DNA of 12,894 nucleotides from NORP309 sp964564165 (GTDB taxonomy: Bacteria; Pseudomonadota; Gammaproteobacteria; Xanthomonadales; Marinicellaceae), in contig CAZLZZ010000096.1 of assembly GCA_964564165.1 (NCBI GenBank), positions 1-12,894 of the forward strand, given 5' to 3'. Made by a program: the position numbers and the translations under genes. Under the pieces are notes generated by a model, which saw only the letters and a program-made list of their open reading frames with translations, searched no databases and had not been told where the DNA came from. Below, one piece after another: positions 6,711 to 12,894 of the stretch. How positions within the stretch are numbered: the first letter of the stretch is position 1; the number at the start of each line of letters is the position of its first letter.

Positions 6711-8633
6711 ATGGCTAAAAAAGAAAATATGCAGTTTCAAACTGAAGTGAATCAATTATTACATTTGATGATTCACTCACTGTACTCCAACAAAGAAATC
6801 TTCCTGCGTGAGCTAATTTCCAACGCAAATGATGCTTGTGACAAGCTGCGATTTGCAGCGGTTAAAGATGACTCTTTGAATGAAGGCGATCAAGAATTAA
6901 AAATCGAAATCCAATTTGATGACAAAGCCAATACCGTCACCATTCGTGACAATGGTATCGGCATGACTCGTTCTGAGGTTATTGACAACATCGGCACGAT
7001 TGCTAAATCAGGAACCAAAGAATTTTTGAGCAAACTTAGCGGTGATGATGCCAAAGATTCTCAAATGATTGGACAATTTGGCGTGGGGTTCTATTCTTCT
7101 TTTATTGTAGCAGACAAGGTCACATTAACCACCCGCAAAGCGGGCAAGAAAACCGCCGTATTGTGGGAGTCAACTGGTGAAGGTGAATTCACCATCGAAG
7201 ACACCAAGAAAGAAAGCAAAGGCACACAAGTGGTATTACATCTTAAAGAAGATGAAAAAGAATTTGCTGCTGAATACCGTTTAAAGTCAATCATCACCAA
7301 ATATGCCGATCATATCCAAGTGCCTATTTATATGCTTGAAACTTCCGAAGTTGAAAGTGATGCTGAAAGCGACAAAGAAGACAAAGACGGTGAAAACAAA
7401 GACGGTAAAAAAGAAACAACCACAGTTACCGAGTGGAAACAAATCAACAAAGCACAAGCCTTATGGACCATGTCAAAGTCCGACATATCTGAGGATGATT
7501 ACAAAGAATTTTACAAAACAGTCTCGCACGATTGGAACGAACCCTTAAAATGGGTACACAGCCAAGTCGAAGGGAAATTCGATTACACATCGTTGCTTTA
7601 TATTCCTGCAAAAGCCCCATTTGACATGTGGGAGCCTGATGCTCAACATGGTTTGAAATTATATGTGCAACGTACTTTCATCATGGATGACAGCAAAAAC
7701 TTATTACCACGTTACTTGCGCTTTATCAAAGGTGTGATTGACTCCAATGATTTGCCGTTAAATGTCAGCCGTGAGCTTTTACAAAGCAATAAAGTGATTG
7801 AATCGATCAAACGTGCTTCAACCAAAAAAATACTAACCACTCTAAAAAGAATGGCAAACAGCGATGCCGAAACTTACCAAAAGTTTTGGGACGAATTTGG
7901 CACAGTGATGAAAGAAGGCGTTCAAGAAGACTTTGCCAACAAAGAAGAGCTATCAAAATTGCTGCGTTTTGCCACCACGCACAACGATAACGACAAGAAA
8001 AATGTGTCGCTAGAAGACTACGTATCGCGCATGGGTTCAGAACAAGAAAACATCTATTACATCACAGCCGACAGTTACAATACCGCAAAAAACAGCCCTC
8101 ATCTTGAAGTGTTCAAGAAAAAAGGCATTGAGGTCCTGTTGTTTTCTGACCGCATTGATGAATGGTTGGTGAATGGCTTAACAGAGTTTGATGGGAAGAA
8201 ACTACAATCAGTAGCCAAAGGTGATTTGGACAAACTTGATACAGAAAAAGACAAGAAAGCCACAGAAAAAGCAGAAAAAGACAACAAAGAAGTGATCGAA
8301 AAAATGCAAAAAATCTTGGCCGATAAAGTGGAAAAAATAAAAATTTCATCGCGCCTAACTGACTCAGCGGCTTGTATCGTATTAAACGACCAAGACATGG
8401 CATTGTACATGCAACAACTGATGAAACAAGCAGGTCAAGAAATGCCCAACAGCAAACCTACTTTGGAAATTAATATTGGACATGCCATTTTTAAGAAGCT
8501 TCAAGCCGAAAAAGACGATACGGTATTTTCTGATTGGACATCATTAATATTTGATCAAGCTTTGTTATCAGAAGGCGGTCAACTAGAAGACCCTTCTGGT
8601 TTTGTTAAGCGCATGAATAAATTAATGTTGTAA
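6711..8633 (+). CDS. htpG: HtpG, bacterial Hsp90 chaperone
   Basis: HtpG is a cytosolic, ATP-driven homodimeric chaperone that remodels client proteins with DnaK. Its 640 residues compare with 624 in E. coli. The N-terminal GHKL ATPase domain (about 1-215) shows E34 and N38 in RELISNANDACDKLRF, D80 with GIGM (80-85), GTIAKSGTKEF (95-105) and the lid glycines in GQFGVGFYSSF (121-131). A highly charged linker rich in D, E and K covers about 211-236 and explains the extra length. The middle domain carries LLPRYLRFIKGVIDSNDLPL and the catalytic arginine in NVSRELLQSNK (R354). A C-terminal dimerisation domain ends in KRMNKLML. The gene is monocistronic, between a heat-shock promoter and a strong terminator, and diverges from the toxin-antitoxin operon. 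Confidence 0.98.
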   Translation: MAKKENMQFQTEVNQLLHLMIHSLYSNKEIFLRELISNANDACDKLRFAAVKDDSLNEGDQELKIEIQFDDKANTVTIRDNGIGMTRSEVIDNIGTIAKSGTKEFLSKLSGDDAKDSQMIGQFGVGFYSSFIVADKVTLTTRKAGKKTAVLWESTGEGEFTIEDTKKESKGTQVVLHLKEDEKEFAAEYRLKSIITKYADHIQVPIYMLETSEVESDAESDKEDKDGENKDGKKETTTVTEWKQINKAQALWTMSKSDISEDDYKEFYKTVSHDWNEPLKWVHSQVEGKFDYTSLLYIPAKAPFDMWEPDAQHGLKLYVQRTFIMDDSKNLLPRYLRFIKGVIDSNDLPLNVSRELLQSNKVIESIKRASTKKILTTLKRMANSDAETYQKFWDEFGTVMKEGVQEDFANKEELSKLLRFATTHNDNDKKNVSLEDYVSRMGSEQENIYYITADSYNTAKNSPHLEVFKKKGIEVLLFSDRIDEWLVNGLTEFDGKKLQSVAKGDLDKLDTEKDKKATEKAEKDNKEVIEKMQKILADKVEKIKISSRLTDSAACIVLNDQDMALYMQQLMKQAGQEMPNSKPTLEINIGHAIFKKLQAEKDDTVFSDWTSLIFDQALLSEGGQLEDPSGFVKRMNKLML

Positions 8634-8663
8634 GATTGTTTTTAATTGATTGGTAAGAAACGA

Positions 8664-8696
8664 AAGGGCTGTTGATTTTAATTAACAGCCTTTTTT
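8664..8696 (+). terminator. Rho-independent terminator of htpG
   Basis: GGCTGTT (8667-8673) pairs with AACAGCC (8684-8690) around a 10-nt AT loop and is followed by six T. Three A before the stem allow bidirectional use. It begins about 30 nt after the htpG stop. Confidence 0.88.
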
Positions 8697-8758
8697 AATG
8701 TTTTAATATATTTTTAAAACAAACTCTCCATAGTGATTGACACATAAAGATTGTGGAA

Positions 8759-8830
8759 TTACGGTCGGAATCGCGACTTTAGTCGCGCCAAGCTAATAAA
8801 AATGCGGGGCTGAAGCCTCGGATTCCGTAA
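8759..8830. repeat. REP-like palindromic element with three stems
   Basis: The outer arms TTACGGTCGGAATC (8759-8772) and GATTCCGTAA (8821-8830) pair with a 4-base bulge. Between them are two hairpins: CGCGAC-TTTA-GTCGCG (8772-8787) and CGGGGC-TGAA-GCCTCG (8805-8820). The fold is a three-way junction. GC-rich, imperfect palindromes of this size are typical of REP elements, the substrates of RAYT transposases, and a RAYT gene starts about 740 bp away. Copy number in the genome is not visible from here. Confidence 0.6.
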
Positions 8831-8862
8831 AGTTTCTAGTTGTTTTCACAAGCTGATAGGAC

Positions 8863-8886
8863 AAGCCCTACGGGGGCTTTGTTTTT
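8863..8886 (+). terminator. Terminator-like hairpin with no upstream gene
   Basis: AAGCCC (8863-8868), loop TACGG and GGGCTT (8874-8879) are followed by TGTTTTT. It is terminator-shaped, but htpG already ends at 8664-8696. It is more likely part of a dispersed repeat than a working terminator. Confidence 0.4.
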
Positions 8887-9253
8887 AATCTGCATCATCT
8901 GCGAAATCTGCGGATAAAATTCTTTTAATGGTTGCCCCGCGATATTCCTGTTTTCTATAAATCAAAAGCAAATCGCGCAGCGGCACAGCGAACACAGCGA
9001 AAAGATCAAAAACAAGAACAAGAACAAATCTCGCACTAATAGCACAAAGACATAAAGAAGATCAAAAGCAATCATTCACACATTTCTCGGGTGGCACAGA
9101 TTAATAACAAAGCCTATGTAGTGGTTGACCTGTGTGTCAACCTGCGATAATTCCGTTGTCTCAAAACCTATTCGGAAACGGTGCTTTAGCTCTGTATTTT
9201 ATTGGAAATAAAAAAGTAAGTTTAAATCATGAACAAGCCACTTGACCTATTCC
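8887..9253. other. Gene-free mosaic of simple and palindromic repeats
   Basis: I find no supportable gene. ATCTGC occurs three times at an exact 9-bp period (8888, 8897, 8906). Around 8980-9055 there are degenerate short repeats of the ACAGCGAACACAGCGAAA, AACAAGAACAAGAAC and AGCACAAAGACATAAAG kind. GGTTGAC-CTGTGT-GTCAACC (9123-9142) is a perfect 7-bp hairpin. Together this looks like a graveyard of small intergenic repeats. Confidence 0.5.
9123..9142. repeat. Perfect 7-bp stem-loop
   Basis: GGTTGAC, a 6-nt loop and GTCAACC. No T-run follows, so it is not a terminator. It resembles a simple REP-type hairpin. Confidence 0.5.
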
Positions 9254-9440
9254 TTTTTATTCAACTATCTACTGTTGATGTACAGCTATGCCTGCAATAA
9301 ATGAAATCGAATGATATTCACAATATTCATAAAAATTCATCAAAATCAATAGCAAAAATTAAAATCAAAGACCTCCAAAACTAAAAAAAGCCAAGACCGA
9401 TTAGATTTCAGCTTTTTAATAAGCACCTGTCCCTCTATTT
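9254..9440. repeat. Left direct repeat of the RAYT element
   Basis: This aligns along its length to 10513-10690. Shared blocks include TTTTTATTCA, TGTTGATG(T/C)ACAGCTATG, the exact 16-mer AGCAAAAATTAAAATC (9351-9366), CCTCCAAAA, TTAGATT and CTTTTT(A/G)(A/G)TAAGC(A/G)CCTGTCC. It contains a hairpin with arms AAAAAGC/GCTTTTT (9385-9417). Confidence 0.85.
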
Positions 9441-9460
9441 GTCCTATTGATACGGGACAA
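9439..9460. repeat. Inverted repeat upstream of the transposase
   Basis: TTGTCC (9439-9444) and GGACAA (9455-9460) flank a 10-nt loop just inside the left direct repeat. It lies about 110 bp before the transposase start and could be a transposase recognition hairpin or an operator. Confidence 0.4.
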
Positions 9461-9570
9461 ACCGCACAAAAATCTATTACTGTCAGAAATTACCTACAAA
9501 CGAATAGTCAAAAAACCATTATATATTCATGACAGATTATTTAACATGGGTGAATTTATCAGGGAATAAC

Positions 9571-10497
9571 ATGACAACAGCACGCAAGCAATTAATTTCA
9601 ATTATAGACACTCCTTATTATCACGTCATAACCCGCTGTGTGCGCCGAGCATTTTTAGCTGGGTTTGATAAACCAACTAAAACATCTTTTGAGCACCGAA
9701 GACAATGGATTGTCGATAGAATGATGTTTTTATCTGAAGTCTTTTCAATAGACATTTGCTCTTATGCTGTCATGAGCAACCATTATCATATTGTTGTAAA
9801 AGTCACCATCAACAAACATTGGAGTGTTCGTCAGATTTTAGAAACATGGAATAAGCTCTACAGCTTGCCATACTTATGTGAAAAATTCATGCTCAATGAA
9901 ATCACCCATAAAGCTGAATTAAAGGAAGTCAAAAAACTGGCAAAAAAATACCGCAAGCGTTTAATGAATATTTCATGGTTCATGAAATGCTTAAACGAAT
10001 ACATAGCCGTTAAAGCCAATGCCGAAGACAATTGCAAAGGCCACTTCTGGGAGTCTCGGTTCAAATCTCAAGCCCTACTTGATGAAAGAGCCTTGCTGAC
10101 ATGTATGGCTTATGTTGACCTAAATCCCATTCGAGCGGCGATGGCACGAACGCCAGAAACTTCGGATTACACATCAATCCAAGCAAGAATTAAAAAAGAT
10201 AAAGTCAACTTACTCAATTTTGGCGACAAAGCCATACCCTATTATCTATCTGATTATATCGCGTTGGTTGATTACACAGGAAAATGTATTCACCCTAACA
10301 AACGGGGATATATTTCCGATGACATTCCCGACATACTCAATCGACTTGAAGTCGAACCCGATACATGGGTGGAAGAAATGAAACAATTTAGAACCGATGG
10401 CATCACCGCTGTTGGCACTGTTACACAACTTAAAGCCTTTTGCCAGAGTGTTAAAAAGAACTTTAGTGTGGGTTTTCAACTCCCAGCTTTAGAATAG
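9571..10497 (+). CDS. REP-associated tyrosine transposase (RAYT, Y1_Tnp family)
   Basis: This 308-residue protein belongs to the IS200-like HUH single-strand nuclease family. From the ATG at 9571: the first strand block TPYYHVITRCVRRAFLAG, then FEHRRQWIVDRMMFLSEVFSIDICSYAVMSNHYHIVV with the HUH histidines at about 71 and 73, a long basic helical insert (about 115-145), and YVDLNPIRAAM, whose tyrosine (about 181) is the likely nucleophile. I chose 9571 because AGGGA lies about 6 nt upstream. The in-frame ATG at 9529 has no such site and would add 14 residues. Relatives nick and join single-stranded DNA at REP hairpins. All catalytic landmarks are intact, so it may be active. It lies alone between long direct repeats. 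Confidence 0.9.
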   Translation: MTTARKQLISIIDTPYYHVITRCVRRAFLAGFDKPTKTSFEHRRQWIVDRMMFLSEVFSIDICSYAVMSNHYHIVVKVTINKHWSVRQILETWNKLYSLPYLCEKFMLNEITHKAELKEVKKLAKKYRKRLMNISWFMKCLNEYIAVKANAEDNCKGHFWESRFKSQALLDERALLTCMAYVDLNPIRAAMARTPETSDYTSIQARIKKDKVNLLNFGDKAIPYYLSDYIALVDYTGKCIHPNKRGYISDDIPDILNRLEVEPDTWVEEMKQFRTDGITAVGTVTQLKAFCQSVKKNFSVGFQLPALE

Positions 10498-10512
10498 GCA
10501 CCATTCACAAGT

Positions 10513-10690
10513 TTTTTATTCAGCAATTTATTGTTGATGCACAGCTATGTCTCAAATAAGTGAAATTCAGTGACCTGCATAAAAATCAGCAAAATCACCC
10601 AGCAAAAATTAAAATCTACCTCCTCCAAAACCTAAAAAAGCCAAAACCTGTTAGATTCTGGCTTTTTGGTAAGCGCCTGTCCTTGTATTT
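10513..10690. repeat. Right direct repeat of the RAYT element
   Basis: This is the same-orientation partner of 9254-9440, diverged but alignable throughout. Its last 26 bp are duplicated once more at 10696-10721, immediately before Rhs sequence begins. Confidence 0.85.
10635..10667 (+). terminator. Stem-loop downstream of the transposase, likely terminator
   Basis: AAAAAGCCA (10635-10643) pairs perfectly with TGGCTTTTT (10659-10667) around a 15-nt loop. The A and T tracts make it a plausible bidirectional terminator. The homologous position in the left repeat has a weaker version. Confidence 0.55.
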
Positions 10691-10721
10691 TTGTATTTGG
10701 TAAGCGCCTGTCCTTGTATTT
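10665..10721. repeat. 31-bp-period tandem duplication at the RAYT/Rhs junction
   Basis: TTTGGTAAGCGCCTGTCC plus TTGTATTT (26 bp) occurs at 10665-10690 and again, identically, at 10696-10721. Identity is perfect, unlike the diverged left repeat, so the duplication is recent. Confidence 0.9.
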
Positions 10722-12340
10722 GTTATGCGGGTCGTTCACGTTACATCCGCAAAGATATTCAAAATTCCTCCAGGAAAATCACCCATTATATGGGATCAGT
10801 TGAGTATATTTATGAAAACAATACAGCCAAAGCAAAAAGGTATATTGGTAGCCTTGTAATCAACATTGACAATGACAATATAAACAGGCAATCTTGGGGT
10901 TTTAACTACTTACTCAAAGACCACATAGGTTCAACCCATACCATTGTCAATAAACAGGGCAACACCATTGCTGAGATGAGTTTTAATGCATGGGGCGAAA
11001 GACGAAAAGCGGCCACACCAAAATTCGTCAATCTAAATACTGTTTATGATGATTATGATATATTTACCTTATGGGCAAACGAGCGACAGTTAAGACAAGA
11101 CATCGAAAAAACCACCAATCGAGGCTTCACAGGTCACGAACACTTCGATCAAGTCGGAATAATTCACATGAATGGGCGTATTTATGACCCAGCCATAGGA
11201 CGATTTTTGCAAGCTGATCCGATTATTCAAGACCCGTACAATACCCAAAGTCTTAATAGATACAGTTATGTGATGAATAATCCGTTGAGTTATACAGATC
11301 CGACTGGGTATGCGAGGTTGAGGAAAGGTGCATGGAGAACTATTTTAGCTATTGCTATCACAGTTTACACTGCTGGAGCAGCAAATCAATTACTATTTAC
11401 TGCAGGATTATCTCCAACATCCTTAGCTGCTGCTGCGACCATGAAAATTCAAGCTTTTAGTTTGATTGTAGGTGGAGGTTCTGTATCTGGAGGGATTGCA
11501 TCAGGGAGTTTAAAAGGAGCAATAAAAGGAGGAATCATTGCAGCAGTAACCTTTGGCATTGGTCATGGCGCAGAAGGAGGCTTTTCACCTTTTAGTAATG
11601 GAGGGAAAATGTTTGCTCATTCAGTCGTGAGTGGAATAAGCGCAGAGATAGACGGAGGAAAATTTGGACATGGATTTGTATCAGCAGTCTTGTCACGGAA
11701 CATAGGAAAGGGTACAATATTTGACCATAACAGAGTTGGAGGGGCAGCGATTGTGACTAATGCAATATTACAGGGCACTATTTCTGAAGTTACTGGTGGT
11801 AAGTTTGCTAATGGTGCAATGAGTGCGGCTTTTCGGGTGGCGTTTAATGATTCATTACCACCGCATAGACAAAGATTAAAAAATGCTCTATTGACACCAG
11901 AAGCTTCTCCACTACCTGGCGATTTTCTTACTGGGGATGATAAGGTTCTAAATTTAACAATGATGGCTGATGGCCAGTTTTATCCATCTGAATTGGGTGA
12001 AGATGGAATGCCACATAATTTTAATTCCACAAATAATTTAATGGAAGCTAACAGGGCTAGTGGGGTTCTTGAAGGTGTTCATCCATCAACTTGGTGGTAT
12101 GGAGGTAAAACATTAAATTTCGCAAGACTTGGTAGGGAAATTGTTCCAGGTCGAGATCCAAAATTATTTAGAATTGCATTTTTTGGAAATAGAACCGGAA
12201 ATAAATATGGTAAATTCCCACATTATCATCGTCGAGGTATTAATCCTAAGAATGGACAAACTTTACCGGGTCAAACTGTAAAGCGTCATCGACCATGGGA
12301 ACTGAAGGAGACCGATAAATCTTTTTGGGATCGTTTTTAA
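10691..12340 (+). CDS. 5'-truncated Rhs protein: RHS core plus C-terminal toxin-like tip
   Basis: This is the C-terminal end of an Rhs polymorphic-toxin protein. Rhs similarity begins at about 10724 (YAGRSRYIRKD), right where the RAYT repeat ends. The reading frame is open from 10673, but no credible start exists. The first ATG is at 10790 without a well-placed ribosome site, so expression is doubtful. Numbered from the TTG at 10691: the RHS motifs DHIGSTHTIVN (77-87) and FTGHEHFDQVGIIHMNGRIYDP (146-167), then the core hallmark GRFLQADPIIQDP and NRYSYVMNNPLSYTDPTGY (to 207). A Gly/Ala-rich hydrophobic linker (about 215-385) contains two GGKF-type repeats. The tip (about 388-549) holds GNRTGNKYGKFPHYHRR and GQTVKRHRPWE. 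These His/Arg clusters suggest a nuclease-like or other catalytic site, but I cannot name the family. The missing part would normally be more than 1,000 residues of YD-repeat shell. A 120-codon gene follows after 2 nt. Confidence 0.85.
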   Translation: MYLVSACPCICYAGRSRYIRKDIQNSSRKITHYMGSVEYIYENNTAKAKRYIGSLVINIDNDNINRQSWGFNYLLKDHIGSTHTIVNKQGNTIAEMSFNAWGERRKAATPKFVNLNTVYDDYDIFTLWANERQLRQDIEKTTNRGFTGHEHFDQVGIIHMNGRIYDPAIGRFLQADPIIQDPYNTQSLNRYSYVMNNPLSYTDPTGYARLRKGAWRTILAIAITVYTAGAANQLLFTAGLSPTSLAAAATMKIQAFSLIVGGGSVSGGIASGSLKGAIKGGIIAAVTFGIGHGAEGGFSPFSNGGKMFAHSVVSGISAEIDGGKFGHGFVSAVLSRNIGKGTIFDHNRVGGAAIVTNAILQGTISEVTGGKFANGAMSAAFRVAFNDSLPPHRQRLKNALLTPEASPLPGDFLTGDDKVLNLTMMADGQFYPSELGEDGMPHNFNSTNNLMEANRASGVLEGVHPSTWWYGGKTLNFARLGREIVPGRDPKLFRIAFFGNRTGNKYGKFPHYHRRGINPKNGQTLPGQTVKRHRPWELKETDKSFWDRF

Positions 12341-12342
12341 CA

Positions 12343-12705
12343 ATGAAAAAAAATAGAATTATAGTGCTAGATTGTGGAGATGTTTCAATATTTAATGATA
12401 TTGAGAATGCTGAATTATATATGGAGCCATATGATTTAGATAATGGATGCATTGAAGTATTTAATGAAACAGGTTTTCCTCAAAAATTAAGCATTGTGAG
12501 AAAAAAGGGAAGGATTTTGTTTTTTATACCTTATAAAGTTGATGCGGTTCATATCCAGCAAATTTCTGGTATTAAGCCTGAAACGATCAAGTTGCGACAA
12601 GCTCTCATGGATTTTTTAATTAGAGTTGATGATAAGCTGGATTTTAATGAACTCGAACAAAAATCATTAAAAGAGTTAGTTGATATTACAAACAAATGGA
12701 CTTGA
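12343..12705 (+). CDS. Candidate immunity protein for the Rhs tip
   Basis: This is a 120-residue cytosolic protein (no signal peptide or membrane helix). I cannot assign it to a named family. It begins MKKNRIIVLDCGDVSIFNDIENAELYMEPYDLDNG, a strand-rich first half, and ends in an acidic helical half (about 75-120). Similar small proteins with a 'SIFxxIENAExYxEPxD'-like opening are, as far as I recall, found after Rhs-type toxins. I take the ATG at 12343, 2 nt after the Rhs TAA. An upstream in-frame ATG at 12325 overlaps the Rhs end and adds six residues. Immediate downstream position, small size and acidity are typical of immunity genes, so the role is inferred from context. Local base composition is AT-rich like the tip, suggesting the pair travelled together. 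Confidence 0.7.
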   Translation: MKKNRIIVLDCGDVSIFNDIENAELYMEPYDLDNGCIEVFNETGFPQKLSIVRKKGRILFFIPYKVDAVHIQQISGIKPETIKLRQALMDFLIRVDDKLDFNELEQKSLKELVDITNKWT

Positions 12706-12736
12706 AGCAAAAGGGGGTATGAAGCAAAAGGGGGTA
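12703..12736. repeat. Two tandem 17-bp repeats overlapping the immunity-gene stop codon
   Basis: TGAAGCAAAAGGGGGTA occurs at 12703-12719 and 12720-12736 with no gap and no mismatch. The first copy supplies the stop codon TGA of the immunity gene. A related inverted string, GTACCCTTTT, occurs near 12810. Confidence 0.95.
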
Positions 12737-12777
12737 CGGTTGCTTGACTAACAATACTATTTAATTCTCTCAATCCA

Positions 12778-12796
12778 AAGCCGTTAAATCCTTAAC
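12778..12796. repeat. Partial copy of the downstream terminator
   Basis: AAGCCGTTAAATCCTTAAC recurs exactly at 12842-12860, 64 bp further on. Here the closing arm is broken (TAGCT instead of GGCTT), so this looks like a decayed duplicate. Confidence 0.8.
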
Positions 12797-12841
12797 TAGC
12801 TATTGGGGTCAGTACCCTTTTAGGTAAAATCCACCATTTTC

Positions 12842-12875
12842 AAGCCGTTAAATCCTTAACGGCTTTTGTTTTTTT
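12842..12875 (+). terminator. Strong Rho-independent terminator after the Rhs/immunity cassette
   Basis: AAGCCGTTAA (12842-12851), loop ATCC and TTAACGGCTT (12856-12865) form a perfect 10-bp stem, followed by TTGTTTTTTT. It is probably the end of the Rhs-immunity transcript, or of a gene lying beyond the window. Confidence 0.85.
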
Positions 12876-12894
12876 AGTTGCTTATTTTTAATTA

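Larger units (their letters stand above)
9254..10690 (+). mobile_element. RAYT (IS200-like) element bounded by long direct repeats
   Basis: A single Y1 transposase gene is enclosed by two diverged, same-orientation repeats (9254-9440 and 10513-10690). The right repeat runs directly into a truncated Rhs reading frame, so the element, or a rearrangement at it, marks the Rhs breakpoint. RAYTs are usually domesticated and linked to REP hairpins. Flanking repeats this long are unusual, and the true ends cannot be fixed without a site lacking the element. Confidence 0.6.

Noticed and set aside
7303..7548. Lys/Thr-rich plus-strand frame inside htpG
   Set aside because: It is a shifted reading of the charged linker of HtpG, with no start signals of its own.
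8099..8410. Two minus-strand open frames inside htpG
   Set aside because: They are antisense to conserved HtpG C-terminal sequence, lack ribosome sites and have low-complexity Ser/Phe/Leu content.
9529..9570. ATG at 9529 as the transposase start
   Set aside because: No ribosome site before it; AGGGA before the ATG at 9571 and the position of family similarity favour the later start.
12246..12773. Minus-strand frames across the Rhs end and immunity gene
   Set aside because: Antisense shadows; the plus-strand genes have the better context, and the minus-strand products show no pattern.

Overview
The window looks like chromosomal DNA from an AT-rich gammaproteobacterium. The evidence is a tpiA-secG-tRNA-Leu(GAG) block, a full-length htpG behind a sigma32-type promoter, and an exported peptidase carrying GEGF/GEGY-type C-terminal repeats. 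I associate those repeats with marine gammaproteobacteria such as Marinicella relatives. That placement is inference, not something the sequence proves.

Layout. 1-475 has no gene; it holds repeats, including three tandem units of about 75-80 bp, each with two hairpins. 476-1962 (minus strand) is the housekeeping block tpiA > secG > tRNA-Leu, probably one transcript. SecG carries an unusual C-terminal tail of six 11-residue LEA-like repeats. 2081-5796 (minus) is a translationally coupled pair of exported proteins: an all-helical protein of unknown function, then an M14 zinc carboxypeptidase that starts on a GTG overlapping the upstream stop. 5967-6535 (minus) is a Phd/YefM-RelE/ParE toxin-antitoxin operon with an 18/20-symmetric operator over its -10 box. 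6711-8633 (plus) is htpG, followed by a clear terminator.

8634-9570 has no gene. It holds a three-stem REP-like palindrome, terminator-like hairpins and a mosaic of simple repeats. 9254-10690 is a RAYT-type (IS200-like, Y1) transposase gene between two diverged direct repeats of about 180 bp. Immediately to its right is the C-terminal part of an Rhs protein whose 5' portion is missing: the Rhs reading frame starts at the edge of the repeat. It carries the RHS core, a glycine-rich linker and a C-terminal tip with conserved-looking His/Arg clusters that I cannot assign to a named toxin family. A 120-codon gene starts 2 nt after it and is the natural immunity candidate. The cassette ends in short tandem repeats and a strong terminator.

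The most interesting part is 8759-12875: an orphan Rhs tip plus immunity cassette abutting a RAYT element, with REP-like and tandem repeats on both sides. This fits repeat-mediated shuffling or displacement of polymorphic-toxin tips. The SecG LEA-like tail is a separate unexpected observation.
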